From Azospirillum sp. (GTDB lineage: Bacteria > Pseudomonadota > Alphaproteobacteria > Azospirillales > Azospirillaceae): DNA of 53,849 nucleotides. The first letter of the stretch is position 1; each line of letters starts with the position of its first letter. The stretch covers positions 1-53,849 of the forward strand of contig JAIXPD010000096.1 in NCBI GenBank assembly GCA_027486405.1, written 5' to 3'. This document shows positions 39,519 to 47,839 of this stretch, piece after piece. The translations under genes and the position numbers were made by a program. Below the pieces are notes generated by a model that saw only the letters and a list, made by a program, of their open reading frames with translations, was not told the origin of the DNA and searched no databases.

Positions 39519-40937
39519 ATGGATCAAGCCATCCCCCAAGCCCCCATCCCCCGAGTCACCGACCAACCGGCGCTGGTTGAGCAGGACGTCATCGACGCCG
39601 CCATCGCCTGCCACCACGCGGGCCGGGCGCTGAAGGCGGTGACGCTGCTGCGCCGTCTGCTGGGCGTCAACCCGGCCAACCACAACGCGCTGCGGCTGTT
39701 GGGGGTGTTTCTGCGTCAGGCCGGGCAGGCCCCGGCCTCCATCCCCCTGTTGGAACGGGCCGCCGCGCTGCATCCCTTCGTTCCGGTCTTCCATCAGGAT
39801 TTGCAGAAAAGCTACGAGGCGGTGGGCCGCCCCGATCTGGCCAGCGCCAGCTATTGCCGCGCCCTGCTGGCCGAAATCCGCGCTGGTTTGGGGCCGGACG
39901 ACGCGCCGCCGCACCCGTTGGGCTGGTCGCCGGAGCGCGGCTGCCCGATTCCGCTGCCGCCGCGCGGGCAACGTTCCGAACCCGTGGTGCTGTTCGTCAG
40001 CGAGCGCTGGTTTCTGCTCGACCCCCGCCGGGGCGAGTCCAATTGCATGATCTTCACCATCGATGGGCGGGAGGCCTGCACGCCCGGCGCGTCGGTCGGG
40101 GTCTTCGTCGATGATCTGGCGCGCGCCCATGGTCTGCCGATCGACCGTTTGATCGAACAGGCGGTGGCGGAGGTCGATCCCGATGTGGTGATGCTGTCGC
40201 CGCAGGTGAACGGGCTGTTGACCGCGCTCGACCCCAGCCCGGCCACGCTGGCCCGGCTGAAGCGGGCGCACGGCTTCGCGCTGGCGGTCACGCTCTATGA
40301 CATGGCCGACGATTGGGGGCTGGCCCCGGTCTGGCCGCTGGAAGGGCTGGTCGATCTGGTGGTGTCGCTCGATCTGCCGCAACCGCTGGCCCAGGCGCGC
40401 TTGCCGGGCTGGCCGGTGCTGGGGGCGTGGTCGCCGGTCGATTCCGCCCGCTTTTTCGACGATGGCGGGCCGCGCGATTGGGCGGTGAGCTTTGTCGGTC
40501 AGGTCCGCGCCGCCCGTGCGGCCTTCCTGGCCGAGGCGCAGGCCGCCGGTCTGTTCCTCCACATCGCCGGGGGCCAGCGCGGCGACGCGCCCCTGAGCCT
40601 GGAGGACTACGCCCACGCGCTGCGGCGGTCGCACATGACGATCAACCTGCCGCTCAGCCAAACCGGCGGGGTTCCCCACGTCAAAGGCCGGGTGTTCGAG
40701 GCGCTGTTGTCCGGCACCCTGTTGCTGGAGCAGGACAACCCGGCCACCGCCCATTGGCTGCGCCCGATGGAGCATTACGTTCCCTTCACCGACGCCGCCG
40801 ACCTCGCCGCCAAGGCCGGTTACTACCGCGACCACCCCGACGAGGCCCGCGCCATCGCCCAGCGCGGGCGGGATCACGTGCGCGCCGCCTTGTCCCCGGC
40901 GGCCTTTTGGCGGGCGGTGCTGGCCCGGCTGACCTGA
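39519..40937 (+). CDS. TPR protein with a CgeB-type glycosyltransferase domain
   Basis: The 472-residue product starts with tetratricopeptide-like helices (AIACHHAGRALKAVTLLRRL, NHNALRLLGVFLRQAGQAPA, LASASYCRALLAEI), followed by a glycosyltransferase region ending in the CgeB/YkvP-type block GRVFEALLSGTLLLEQDNPA with HYVPFTDAADLAAKAGYYRD. Such proteins often modify surface glycans or flagellin; the target is not evident. The ATG at 39519 is preferred to upstream codons that run into the 240-bp element. Confidence 0.82.
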   Translation: MDQAIPQAPIPRVTDQPALVEQDVIDAAIACHHAGRALKAVTLLRRLLGVNPANHNALRLLGVFLRQAGQAPASIPLLERAAALHPFVPVFHQDLQKSYEAVGRPDLASASYCRALLAEIRAGLGPDDAPPHPLGWSPERGCPIPLPPRGQRSEPVVLFVSERWFLLDPRRGESNCMIFTIDGREACTPGASVGVFVDDLARAHGLPIDRLIEQAVAEVDPDVVMLSPQVNGLLTALDPSPATLARLKRAHGFALAVTLYDMADDWGLAPVWPLEGLVDLVVSLDLPQPLAQARLPGWPVLGAWSPVDSARFFDDGGPRDWAVSFVGQVRAARAAFLAEAQAAGLFLHIAGGQRGDAPLSLEDYAHALRRSHMTINLPLSQTGGVPHVKGRVFEALLSGTLLLEQDNPATAHWLRPMEHYVPFTDAADLAAKAGYYRDHPDEARAIAQRGRDHVRAALSPAAFWRAVLARLT

Positions 40938-41084
40938 GATCCGATCGAGCCAAGCGGGAAGTGTTTATCTGGACCGTATATGGCTTTTGTTACGGACAGT
41001 TCGAGTTCTGAACTTTTCCTCTTCCCCGGCGTCGCGCTTTCCGCTCCTATAAACAGACCTTGCGGCCTGTTGGAGAGACGACCG

Positions 41085-41891
41085 ATGACCGACCTGCGAC
41101 CGACCGACTCCTCCTCCTCCCCCCGTTATGGCGCTCTGCCCTATGAGCATCGGGTGCGCACGGTCACACCGGCCCAGGTGGTGGGCTGGCTGTGGTTGGG
41201 CTGGGCCGATCTGCGGGCGGCGGGCTGGGTCAGCCTGGCCTATGGCGCGATGTTCGTCGCCATCGGGCTGGGCCTGACCGTGGGGCTGACCGAAGCGGGC
41301 ATGGCCTATCTGATCGCCCCGATGATCGGGGCCTTTCTGCTGGTGGCCCCGTTGCTGACGCTCGGCCTTTACCAGATGTCCAAGGATGTGGAGGAGGGGC
41401 GTCGGCCCACCCTGTGGCGGGCGCTGACGGCGTGGCGGTCCAATCCCTATCACATCCTGACGGCGGGGCTGGTGCTGATGCTGTTCATGATGATCTGGAT
41501 CCGGCTGAACGTCATCGCCTTCGCGCTGTTCTTCCCTTATGTGTCGATGAGCCTGTCGAGTCTGCTCACCCAGACCCTGACGCTGGACGGAATGGCCTTC
41601 ACCCTGTTCGTCACCGCGCTGGGCTTCGCCTTCGCCGCCGTCGCCTTCGTCACCAACGTCACCGCCCTGCCGATGATGCTGGACCGGCAGGAGGACGTGT
41701 TCGCGGCGGCGCTGGTGTCCTTTGTCGCCGTGGTGAAGAACCCGCGCGCCATGGCGCTGTGGGCGGGGTTGATCGTGCTCATCACCGGCATCGGTCTGGT
41801 GACGGCGATGCTGGGGCTGATCGTGGCCCTGCCACTGATCGGCCACGCCAGTTGGCACGCCTACCGCGATCTGGTGAAACCGGACCGCTGA
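41085..41891 (+). CDS. DUF2189 integral membrane protein
   Basis: The 268-residue product has six hydrophobic segments and the DUF2189 landmarks GWADLRAAGWVSLAYGAMFV, PLLTLGLYQMSKDVEEGRRP and a C-terminal PLIGHASWHAYRDLV. GGAGAGACG precedes the ATG at 41085. Family function is unknown; members are often found with respiratory oxidase genes, none of which is here. Confidence 0.85.
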   Translation: MTDLRPTDSSSSPRYGALPYEHRVRTVTPAQVVGWLWLGWADLRAAGWVSLAYGAMFVAIGLGLTVGLTEAGMAYLIAPMIGAFLLVAPLLTLGLYQMSKDVEEGRRPTLWRALTAWRSNPYHILTAGLVLMLFMMIWIRLNVIAFALFFPYVSMSLSSLLTQTLTLDGMAFTLFVTALGFAFAAVAFVTNVTALPMMLDRQEDVFAAALVSFVAVVKNPRAMALWAGLIVLITGIGLVTAMLGLIVALPLIGHASWHAYRDLVKPDR

Positions 41892-41919
41892 ACGCGCCCG
41901 CACGAAAACCCAGAAACAA

Positions 41920-41953
41920 CAAACCCCGCTCAGAGCGCTCTGAGCGGGGTTTG
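41920..41953. terminator. Perfect 34-bp palindromic terminator
   Basis: CAAACCCCGCTCAGAGC and its exact complement GCTCTGAGCGGGGTTTG form an uninterrupted palindrome between the rightward DUF2189 gene and the leftward tRNA-Met gene. It can serve both strands. Confidence 0.85.
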
Positions 41954-41978
41954 CGCGTCGGTCGGTTGGACCGGATGA

Positions 41979-42053
41979 TGGTAGCAGCGGAGGGATTTGA
42001 ACCCCCGACCAAGGGATTATGATTCCCCTGCTCTACCACTGAGCTACGCTGCC
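41979..42053 (-). tRNA. tRNA-Met(CAT), probably elongator
   Basis: The minus strand gives a 75-base cloverleaf with encoded CCA: acceptor GGCAGCG/CGCTGCT, D arm AGCTCAGTGGTAGAGC, T arm GGTTCAAATCC, and anticodon loop ATCATAA. Lack of the three G-C pairs of initiator tRNA argues for elongator Met; a tRNA-Ile2 with lysidine cannot be fully excluded from sequence. It lies 100 bases downstream of mnmA. Confidence 0.92.
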
Positions 42054-42153
42054 ATCGTGGCTACCATCCTGCCCGGTCGTTTCCGGCCGGGCCGCTTCTA
42101 TAGGATAAGGGGCGGTTTTCTGTCAAGCGCCTGATTTCGCTTTTTTGATTTTT

Positions 42154-43302
42154 TTACGCGGCGGTTCCGGCGATCCAGCCGCCGCCCAAAACACGGTCGC
42201 CCTGATAGACGACGCAGGCCTGGCCGGGGGCCACGCCGTGCTGCGGATCCAGCAACTCCACCCGGGCGCTGTCGGGGCCGGTGCGGTGCCACAGGGCGGC
42301 GGCGGGCGGTTGGGCGGAGCGCAGCTTGACCGACACGGGCAGGCCTTCGCTCTCGTCCATGCCCTCGGCTCCGGCGCTGATGGTCCGGTCGGGGCCGAGC
42401 CAATTGACCTCGCGCACCGTCACCACCGACCGGGCCAGATCGCGGCGCGGGCCGACGATGACGCGGCGCTGCCCCGGCTCCAGCCGGACGACGTAGAGCG
42501 CCTCGTCCTCGCCCTTGATGCCGCCGATTCCCAGCCCCTTGCGCTGGCCGACCGTGTAATGGACGACCCCCTGGTGCCGCCCCAGCACGCGGCCATCGAC
42601 GTGGACGATCTCGCCCGGTTCGACCGAGCCGGGGCGCAGCTTGGCGACGACGGCGGCGTAATCGCCATCGGGAACGAAGCAAATGTCCTGGCTGTCGGGT
42701 TTGCTCGCCACTTCCAGCCCGTGGCGTTCGGCCAGCGCGCGGGTTTCCGGCTTGGTCAGGCCGCCCAGCGGGAAGCGCAGGAACTCCAACTGCTCGCGCG
42801 TGGTGGCGAACAGGAAATAGCTCTGGTCCTTGGCCGGATCGACGGCGCGGTGCAGTTCGGCCCCCTGCGCGCCGACCAGACGGCGGACGTAATGGCCGGT
42901 CGCCAGCGCTTCGGCCCCCAGTTCCCGCGCGGTGTTCAGCAGGTCGCGGAACTTGACCCGCTGGTTGCAGCGGACGCAGGGGATCGGGGTTTCGCCGCGC
43001 AGGTAGCTGTCGGCGAAATCATCCATCACGTCCTGCGAAAAACGCCCTTCGTAATCCAGCACGTAATGCGGGATGCCGATGCGGTCGGCGACCTGCCGGG
43101 CGTCGTAGATGTCCTGACCGGCGCAGCAGGCCCCGGCCTTCATCACCGCCAGACCGTGATCGTACAGTTGCAGGGTGATGCCGACGACGTCGTAGCCCTC
43201 CTCCCGCAGCATGGCGGCGGTGACGGAGGAATCCACCCCGCCGGACATGGCGACCACCACGCGGGTGTCCTGGGGGCGTTTGGCAAGACCGAGCGAATTC
43301 AT
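42154..43302 (-). CDS. mnmA: tRNA-specific 2-thiouridylase MnmA
   Basis: MnmA thiolates U34 of tRNA-Lys, -Glu and -Gln using sulfur relayed from a cysteine desulfurase. The 382-residue product has the PP-loop VVVAMSGGVDSSVTAAML, the catalytic cysteine pair in IPCVRCNQRVKF and KPDSQDICFVPDG, and the C-terminal domain GQRKGLGIGG. The ATG at 43302 is chosen over a GTG three codons upstream. It is the last gene of the leftward cysteine desulfurase locus, which supplies its sulfur. Confidence 0.96.
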   Translation of the reverse strand: MNSLGLAKRPQDTRVVVAMSGGVDSSVTAAMLREEGYDVVGITLQLYDHGLAVMKAGACCAGQDIYDARQVADRIGIPHYVLDYEGRFSQDVMDDFADSYLRGETPIPCVRCNQRVKFRDLLNTARELGAEALATGHYVRRLVGAQGAELHRAVDPAKDQSYFLFATTREQLEFLRFPLGGLTKPETRALAERHGLEVASKPDSQDICFVPDGDYAAVVAKLRPGSVEPGEIVHVDGRVLGRHQGVVHYTVGQRKGLGIGGIKGEDEALYVVRLEPGQRRVIVGPRRDLARSVVTVREVNWLGPDRTISAGAEGMDESEGLPVSVKLRSAQPPAAALWHRTGPDSARVELLDPQHGVAPGQACVVYQGDRVLGGGWIAGTAA

Positions 43303-43391
43303 GACGTTCACCGTCGAAACCGCGCCGCCCCCGGCGGTGGGGGCGGGCGCGTTTGGGGGATGGGGGCGGGGTGCCGCCGGAAGCGGCCAAA

Positions 43392-43434
43392 ACCAGATTT
43401 GGCCCCTACCAGATTTGGCCCCTACCAGATTTGA
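43392..43434. repeat. 17-bp tandem repeat upstream of mnmA
   Basis: ACCAGATTTGGCCCCTA is repeated twice, followed by a partial third copy, in the 171-base gap between the ferredoxin gene and mnmA. The repeat could change spacing or folding in the mnmA leader; no function is evident. Confidence 0.8.
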
Positions 43435-43473
43435 CCGCCGGGCGGCGGCGTCAACCCGCCCTGTCCCGAAGCG

Positions 43474-43806
43474 TCAGCCCTTGGAGGCGTTGTTCGCGCC
43501 GCTGGGCAGGCGGACGACCAGACCGTCCAGCTCTTCGGTCATGATGATCTGGCAGCCCAGACGCGAGGTCTTGGTCAGGCCAAAGGCCAGATCGAGCATG
43601 TCTTCCTCGTCCTCCGCCGCGTCGGGCAGAACGTCGAACCATTCCGGCTCGATGATGACGTGGCAGGTGGAGCAGGCGAGCGAGCCTTCGCAGGCCCCTT
43701 CCAGATCCAGGCTGTTCTTGTGGGCGATTTCCAGAACGGACAGGCCCAACGGGGCCTCGACCTCGCGGCGGGAACCGTCGGTGTCGATGAAGGTCATCTT
43801 CGGCAT
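43474..43806 (-). CDS. fdx: ISC-type [2Fe-2S] ferredoxin
   Basis: This adrenodoxin-like ferredoxin supplies electrons for iron-sulfur cluster assembly. The 110-residue product has the ligands C39, C45, C48 and C85 (CEGSLACSTC and TSRLGCQI) in the CX5CX2CX36C spacing of Fdx. It ends with the conserved MTEELDGLVVRLP. It lies between the HscB-like gene and mnmA on the same strand. Confidence 0.95.
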   Translation of the reverse strand: MPKMTFIDTDGSRREVEAPLGLSVLEIAHKNSLDLEGACEGSLACSTCHVIIEPEWFDVLPDAAEDEEDMLDLAFGLTKTSRLGCQIIMTEELDGLVVRLPSGANNASKG

Positions 43807-43843
43807 GGCAATCCTCGTTTCTTTTTGGGTGTCGGGGGTGGGG

Positions 43844-44251
43844 TCAGGGTGTGGTCGGGGCGGGCGCGCTGGCGGCCTGGTCCAGGGCCTTCAGCGCGCG
43901 GGCGCGGCGGGCCGGGTCGGTCAGCGTCGCCAGCGCGTCGTCCAACGCCGCCATCTGGGCGCGGGCGTTGGCGCGTTGGGCCTCGTCCCGGTCGGCGAAG
44001 CGGTCGCCGGTGAAGGCGCGGGCAAAGCCGCTGTATTGCCGGGCGACGCGCGCCGGGTCGAGATCGGCGCGGCGTTCCAACCCCAACCGGGTGAAGGGAT
44101 CGAGCGGGGCGGGCGGCAGCACGGCCCCGCAGGCGTGGCAGAACATGGCGCGCGCGCCGACCACCGCCCCGCATTGGCCGCAAGGATCGGGGCCGCAAGG
44201 ATCGGGGGCGTGAGGGCCGCCGCTGGACGGGCCGGATTCGGAACGGGTCAT
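43844..44251 (-). CDS. HscB-like J-domain protein lacking the HPD motif
   Basis: The 135-residue product from the ATG at 44251 has a zinc-ribbon-like N-terminus (C24-GQ-C27, C38-HA-C41) as in eukaryotic HSC20, then a J-domain of HscB type: DPFTRLGLERRADLDPARVA, FARAFTGDRFADRDEAQRAN, ALDDALATLTDPARRARALK. At the position of HPD it has T81-G82-D83, and the C-terminal domain that binds IscU is missing. It therefore should not stimulate an Hsp70 in the normal way. It lies between the cysteine desulfurase and ferredoxin genes, where hscB is expected, while hscA and iscU are absent. Confidence 0.7.
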   Translation of the reverse strand: MTRSESGPSSGGPHAPDPCGPDPCGQCGAVVGARAMFCHACGAVLPPAPLDPFTRLGLERRADLDPARVARQYSGFARAFTGDRFADRDEAQRANARAQMAALDDALATLTDPARRARALKALDQAASAPAPTTP

Positions 44252-44374
44252 GCGTGCGGTCCACCAAAACGCCAAGACGACAGGCCACGCGACAGGCCAT
44301 GCGTCGGTGCTCCAGCCGCGTCATACCCAGAACCGCCGCCGGGCGCAATGCGGGATTTCACGCCGCCCGGGATC

Positions 44375-45496
44375 TCACGCCGCCACGCTCCGGCGGGCCA
44401 GCGCGCTCCACGCCGCCAGAAAGCGGTCCACCGCCGCGTTGTCGCTGGTCCAGCCCAGGCTGACGCGGATCGCCGACGACGCGCTGGCCGCGTCCGCCCC
44501 CATCGCGGCGAGCACATGCGACGGCTTGACCTTGCCGCTGGAGCAGGCCGATCCGGCGCTGACCGCCACCCCGGCCAGATCCAGCGCCATCACCTGCGTT
44601 TCCCCCGACAGACCGGGCAGCACCAGGCAACTGGTGTTGGGCACGCGCGGGGCGTCGGCCCCCATCACCCGCGCCAACGGCGCGGCGGCCAGGGCCTCGC
44701 GTTCCAGCCGGTCGCGCAGGGGGGCGAGCGCGGCGGCGGCGGCCAGCTCGTCGCGCGCCAGCCGGGCGGCGGCCCCGAAGCCGACGATGCCCAGCAGGTT
44801 TTCGGTTCCCGCCCGCTTGCGCTTTTCCTGCCCGCCGCCGCGCACCAGCGCGTCAGGCTCCAGCCCTTCGGCCAGAATCAGCGCGCCGACCCCCGCCGGG
44901 CCGCCCAGCTTGTGCGCCGACAGGGTCAGCAGATCGACGCCCAACGCGGACAGCGACAGCGGCAGCCGACCCGCCGCCTGCACCGCGTCGGCGTGGACCA
45001 GCGCGCCGCGCGCGCGGGCCAGCGCGGCGGCCTCGGCCACCGGCTGAAGCACGCCGGTTTCGTTGTTGGCGACCATCAGCGACAGCAGCGCCCGGTTCGG
45101 CTCCACCCGCTCCAGCGCCTCGGCCAGCGCGTCGAGCGCCAGCGCGCCCGTGGGTGTCACCGGCAGGCGGTCGGCGTCGGCCACGGCGGCCAGCACCGAC
45201 TCATGCTCGATGGCGGAGGTCAGGACGCGGCGGCCGGGAAAGCCGCGCAGCGCCATGTTGTTGGCCTCCGTCCCGCTGCCGGTGAACAGCACCTGGGCCG
45301 GTTTGACCCCGACCAGGGCGGCGACGGCGGCGCGCGCGTCCTCCACCGCCCGGCGGGCGCGGCGGCCAAAGGCGTGGACCGACGACGGGTTGCCGACGAG
45401 ATCCATCGCCTGGATCATCGCGTCCCGCACCGCCGGTTTCAGCGGGGTGGTGGCGTTGTGATCCAGATAGATCCGCTCAGGTCCAAGGGCGGTCAT
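44375..45496 (-). CDS. iscS: Cysteine desulfurase (NifS/IscS family)
   Basis: It removes sulfur from cysteine for iron-sulfur clusters and thio-tRNA. The 373-residue product has the PLP site K196 in SAHKLGGPAGVGAL, H98 in IEHES, D170 in HADAVQAAG, and the catalytic C318 in SAGSACSSGKVKPSHV with the long loop of group I enzymes. It follows iscR by 56 bases and is upstream of ferredoxin and mnmA. Whether it should be called IscS or NifS is not settled by sequence alone. Confidence 0.92.
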   Translation of the reverse strand: MTALGPERIYLDHNATTPLKPAVRDAMIQAMDLVGNPSSVHAFGRRARRAVEDARAAVAALVGVKPAQVLFTGSGTEANNMALRGFPGRRVLTSAIEHESVLAAVADADRLPVTPTGALALDALAEALERVEPNRALLSLMVANNETGVLQPVAEAAALARARGALVHADAVQAAGRLPLSLSALGVDLLTLSAHKLGGPAGVGALILAEGLEPDALVRGGGQEKRKRAGTENLLGIVGFGAAARLARDELAAAAALAPLRDRLEREALAAAPLARVMGADAPRVPNTSCLVLPGLSGETQVMALDLAGVAVSAGSACSSGKVKPSHVLAAMGADAASASSAIRVSLGWTSDNAAVDRFLAAWSALARRSVAA

Positions 45497-45552
45497 CGGG
45501 GCGTGCTCATCACGTGTGAATCACTGGGCGGGTGGATCACGGTTCAGCAACG

Positions 45553-46050
45553 TCACTCGGCGGCGACGGCGGGTTCGCCGTCGGGCAGGACGCCGTCGGG
45601 CAGGGTGGGGCGGGGCAGCGACAGGCCGCTGGTCCCGATGATCCGCCGTTCCACCACATCGGCGATGGTGACGGAGCTGAGATACATGTGGATCTGGTTG
45701 CCCAGCTCTTCCCACAGATCGTGCGTCAGGCAGCGCGACCGGTTGGTGCGGCAGCCCTGCGGCGTGCCGTTGGCGCAGCGGGTGGTGCGGATCGGTTCGT
45801 CCACCGCCAGGATGATGTCGGACACGCGGGTTTCGTCCGCCGGATGGGCGAGCAGATAGCCGCCGCCGGGGCCGCGCACGCTTTTGACCAGACCGCCCTT
45901 GCGCAGCTTGGCGAAGAGCTGTTCCAGATAGGACAGGGAAATCTCCTGCCGCTCGGCGATGTCGGCGAGCGCGACCGGGCTGCCCTGGCTGGTTGCCGCC
46001 AGATCGACCATCGCCATCACGGCGTAGCGTCCCTTGGTGCTCAATCTCAT
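45553..46050 (-). CDS. iscR: Rrf2-family regulator IscR
   Basis: IscR senses iron-sulfur status through a bound [2Fe-2S] cluster and controls cluster-assembly genes. The 165-residue product has MRLSTKGRYAVMAMVDLA, the helix-turn-helix ISLSYLEQLFAKLRKGGLV and the wing VRGPGGGYLLA. Three cysteines occur in RCANGTPQGCRTNRSRCLTH, with spacing CX7CX6C. Its start overlaps the cysE stop by 4 bases, so the two are co-translated. Confidence 0.94.
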   Translation of the reverse strand: MRLSTKGRYAVMAMVDLAATSQGSPVALADIAERQEISLSYLEQLFAKLRKGGLVKSVRGPGGGYLLAHPADETRVSDIILAVDEPIRTTRCANGTPQGCRTNRSRCLTHDLWEELGNQIHMYLSSVTIADVVERRIIGTSGLSLPRPTLPDGVLPDGEPAVAAE

Positions 46051-46784
46051 CGCGTGTCTCCTTGAACGTCCCCGGTTCCGCCGTTGCGGTGGGGGGTGGG
46101 GCTGGTGTGGGGGGATGCGGCGGCCTCCAACTCGGCCACGCGGGCGTGCAGCGCCGTCATCTGGTCGAGCAGGCCGGACAGCGCGCGCGCCATCGGATCG
46201 GGAAGGTCGCCGCAGGGGGTGCCGTAAGGCAGAAAGGCGGGGGCGCTGATCGGGGCTTCGGCGGGCCGCGCGGGGGATGCCACCGGTTTGGCCGGGATGC
46301 CGACCACCGATGCGCCGGGGGCGACGTCGGCCACCACCACGGCGTTGGCCCCGACCCGCGCCCCGGCCCCGATGGTGATGGCCCCCAGGATCTTGGCTCC
46401 GGCCCCGACGATCACGCCATTGCCGAGCGTGGGGTGGCGCTTGCCATGGGTCAGCGAGGTGCCGCCCAGCGTCACGCCGTGATAGAGCGTGACGTCGTCG
46501 CCGATCTCCGCCGTTTCACCGATCACCACGCCCATGCCGTGGTCGATGAAGACGCGGCGGCCGATGGTGGCCCCGGGGTGGATTTCGATGCCGGTCAACG
46601 CACGGGCCAGGTGGGAAATCAGGCGCGCGGGCACATGCAACCCAGCGTCGCGGGCGCGGCGGGCCAGACGGTGCAGCACCAGGGCGTGCAGGCCGGGGTA
46701 GCACAACGCCACCTCCAACCGGGAGCGCGCGGCGGGGTCGCGGGCCAGGATCCCGTCGATCTCTTCGCGAAGATGCTTGAACAC
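46047..46784 (-). CDS. cysE: Serine O-acetyltransferase
   Basis: CysE makes O-acetylserine, the precursor of cysteine, which feeds the desulfurase encoded downstream. The product of about 245 residues starts MFKHLREEIDGILARDPAAR, has ALCYPGLHALVLHRLA and left-handed hexapeptide repeats with HPGATIGRRVFIDHGMGVVI and THGKRHPTLGNGVIVGAGAK. It is of the short type lacking the long E. coli N-terminal domain. A GTG at 46784 is the likely start. It is first in the cysE-iscR-iscS locus. Confidence 0.93.
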   Translation of the reverse strand: MFKHLREEIDGILARDPAARSRLEVALCYPGLHALVLHRLARRARDAGLHVPARLISHLARALTGIEIHPGATIGRRVFIDHGMGVVIGETAEIGDDVTLYHGVTLGGTSLTHGKRHPTLGNGVIVGAGAKILGAITIGAGARVGANAVVVADVAPGASVVGIPAKPVASPARPAEAPISAPAFLPYGTPCGDLPDPMARALSGLLDQMTALHARVAELEAAASPHTSPTPHRNGGTGDVQGDTR

Positions 46785-46933
46785 GCCATCACCCGCCGTG
46801 GTATAGTCCGCCCTCTTGCTGAAAGAGCGATCTTTCGCAGGAGTCCAGCCGCTTGGCCCCCAGGGAATGACGCCGCACAACGGCCCAACCACGGAGGCGG
46901 GGCGCGCGGGTTGCCCCGGAGGACCATTCGACG

Positions 46934-46962
46934 CATATAGGATGACCAACCACAGCGGTCAA
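46934..46962 (-). promoter_or_regulatory. Promoter of the cysE-isc locus with an internal palindrome
   Basis: On the minus strand TTGACC (46957-46962) and TATATG (46934-46939) are 17 bases apart. Between and over the -35 box lies TGACC-N9-GGTCA (46943-46961), an inverted repeat well placed for a repressor such as IscR. The leader to the cysE start is about 145 bases. The remainder of 46785-47083 shows no gene. Confidence 0.65.
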
Positions 46963-47083
46963 GTATTGTGTGCCGAAAAACCCCACTCCGTGACGGGAAA
47001 CCCCGTTAACGCGCCGTTGGGGCCGGTTTCCGGCCCTGCGGCTGTTTCGACAACCCTTCGTTCGCGTCAGGATCGTCGCTCCC

Positions 47084-47752
47084 ATGCCTGAAGTGCTCAT
47101 CAACGGTCCCGCCGGTCGCCTGGAAGGCCGTTACACCCATGGCAAGCAGCCGAACGCCCCGATCGCGCTGCTGTTGCACCCCCTTCCGCAGCACAATGGG
47201 ACGATGAACAACAAGGTGGTCTTCACCCTGTTCCAGTCCTTCATCAAGCGCGGCTATTCGGCCCTGCGCTTCAACTTTCGCGGGGTCGGGCGCAGCCAGG
47301 GCACCTACGACAAGGGCGAGGGGGAGTTGGCCGACGCCGCCGCCGCGCTGGATTGGTTGCAAACGCACAACCCCAACGCCCCGGTGTGCTGGGTCGGCGG
47401 CGTGTCGTTCGGCGCGTGGATCGGCATGCAATTGCTGATGCGGCGGCCGGAGATCGACGGGTTCGTCTCGGTCTCTCCTCCGGCGAACATGTTCGATTTC
47501 TCCTTTCTGGCCCCGTGCCCGTCCTCCGGCCTCATCATCCATGGCGACCGGGACGAGCTGGTTCCGGCGGCGGCGGTGACGAAGCTGGTGACGAAGCTGT
47601 CGCACCAGAAGGACATCCGCATCGATCACCGGGTCGTTCCGGGAGCGAATCATTTCTTCGCCAACCGCACCGACGATCTGGCCGCGCAGGTCGATGATTA
47701 TCTGGCGACCTCCGTCGGCACCAGCCCGACGGTTGCGGCCCCGGTCGAGTGA
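47084..47752 (+). CDS. Alpha/beta hydrolase (YitV/COG2945 type)
   Basis: The 222-residue product has the short hydrolase form with LLLHPLPQHNGTMNNKVV, FNFRGVGRSQGTYDKGEGE, the nucleophile serine in VGGVSFGAWIGM, the acid in IIHGDRDELVP and the base in VPGANHFF. This pattern matches the widespread alphaproteobacterial family of small esterase-like hydrolases near isc genes. The substrate is unknown. A terminator follows. Confidence 0.87.
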   Translation: MPEVLINGPAGRLEGRYTHGKQPNAPIALLLHPLPQHNGTMNNKVVFTLFQSFIKRGYSALRFNFRGVGRSQGTYDKGEGELADAAAALDWLQTHNPNAPVCWVGGVSFGAWIGMQLLMRRPEIDGFVSVSPPANMFDFSFLAPCPSSGLIIHGDRDELVPAAAVTKLVTKLSHQKDIRIDHRVVPGANHFFANRTDDLAAQVDDYLATSVGTSPTVAAPVE

Positions 47753-47787
47753 TGGGCGGTCTTCTTTCGTAACGGTGCCGAAACAAC

Positions 47788-47822
47788 AAAAGCCGCCGCT
47801 GGGATCAGCGGCGGCTTTTTGC
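47788..47822. terminator. Terminator after the alpha/beta hydrolase gene
   Basis: AAAAGCCGCCGCTG (47788-47801) pairs perfectly with CAGCGGCGGCTTTT (47806-47819) around GGAT, followed by T. It lies between the rightward hydrolase and leftward DUF2155 genes and can act on both. Confidence 0.9.
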
Positions 47823-47839
47823 TGCGCGTGAATGCCGGG

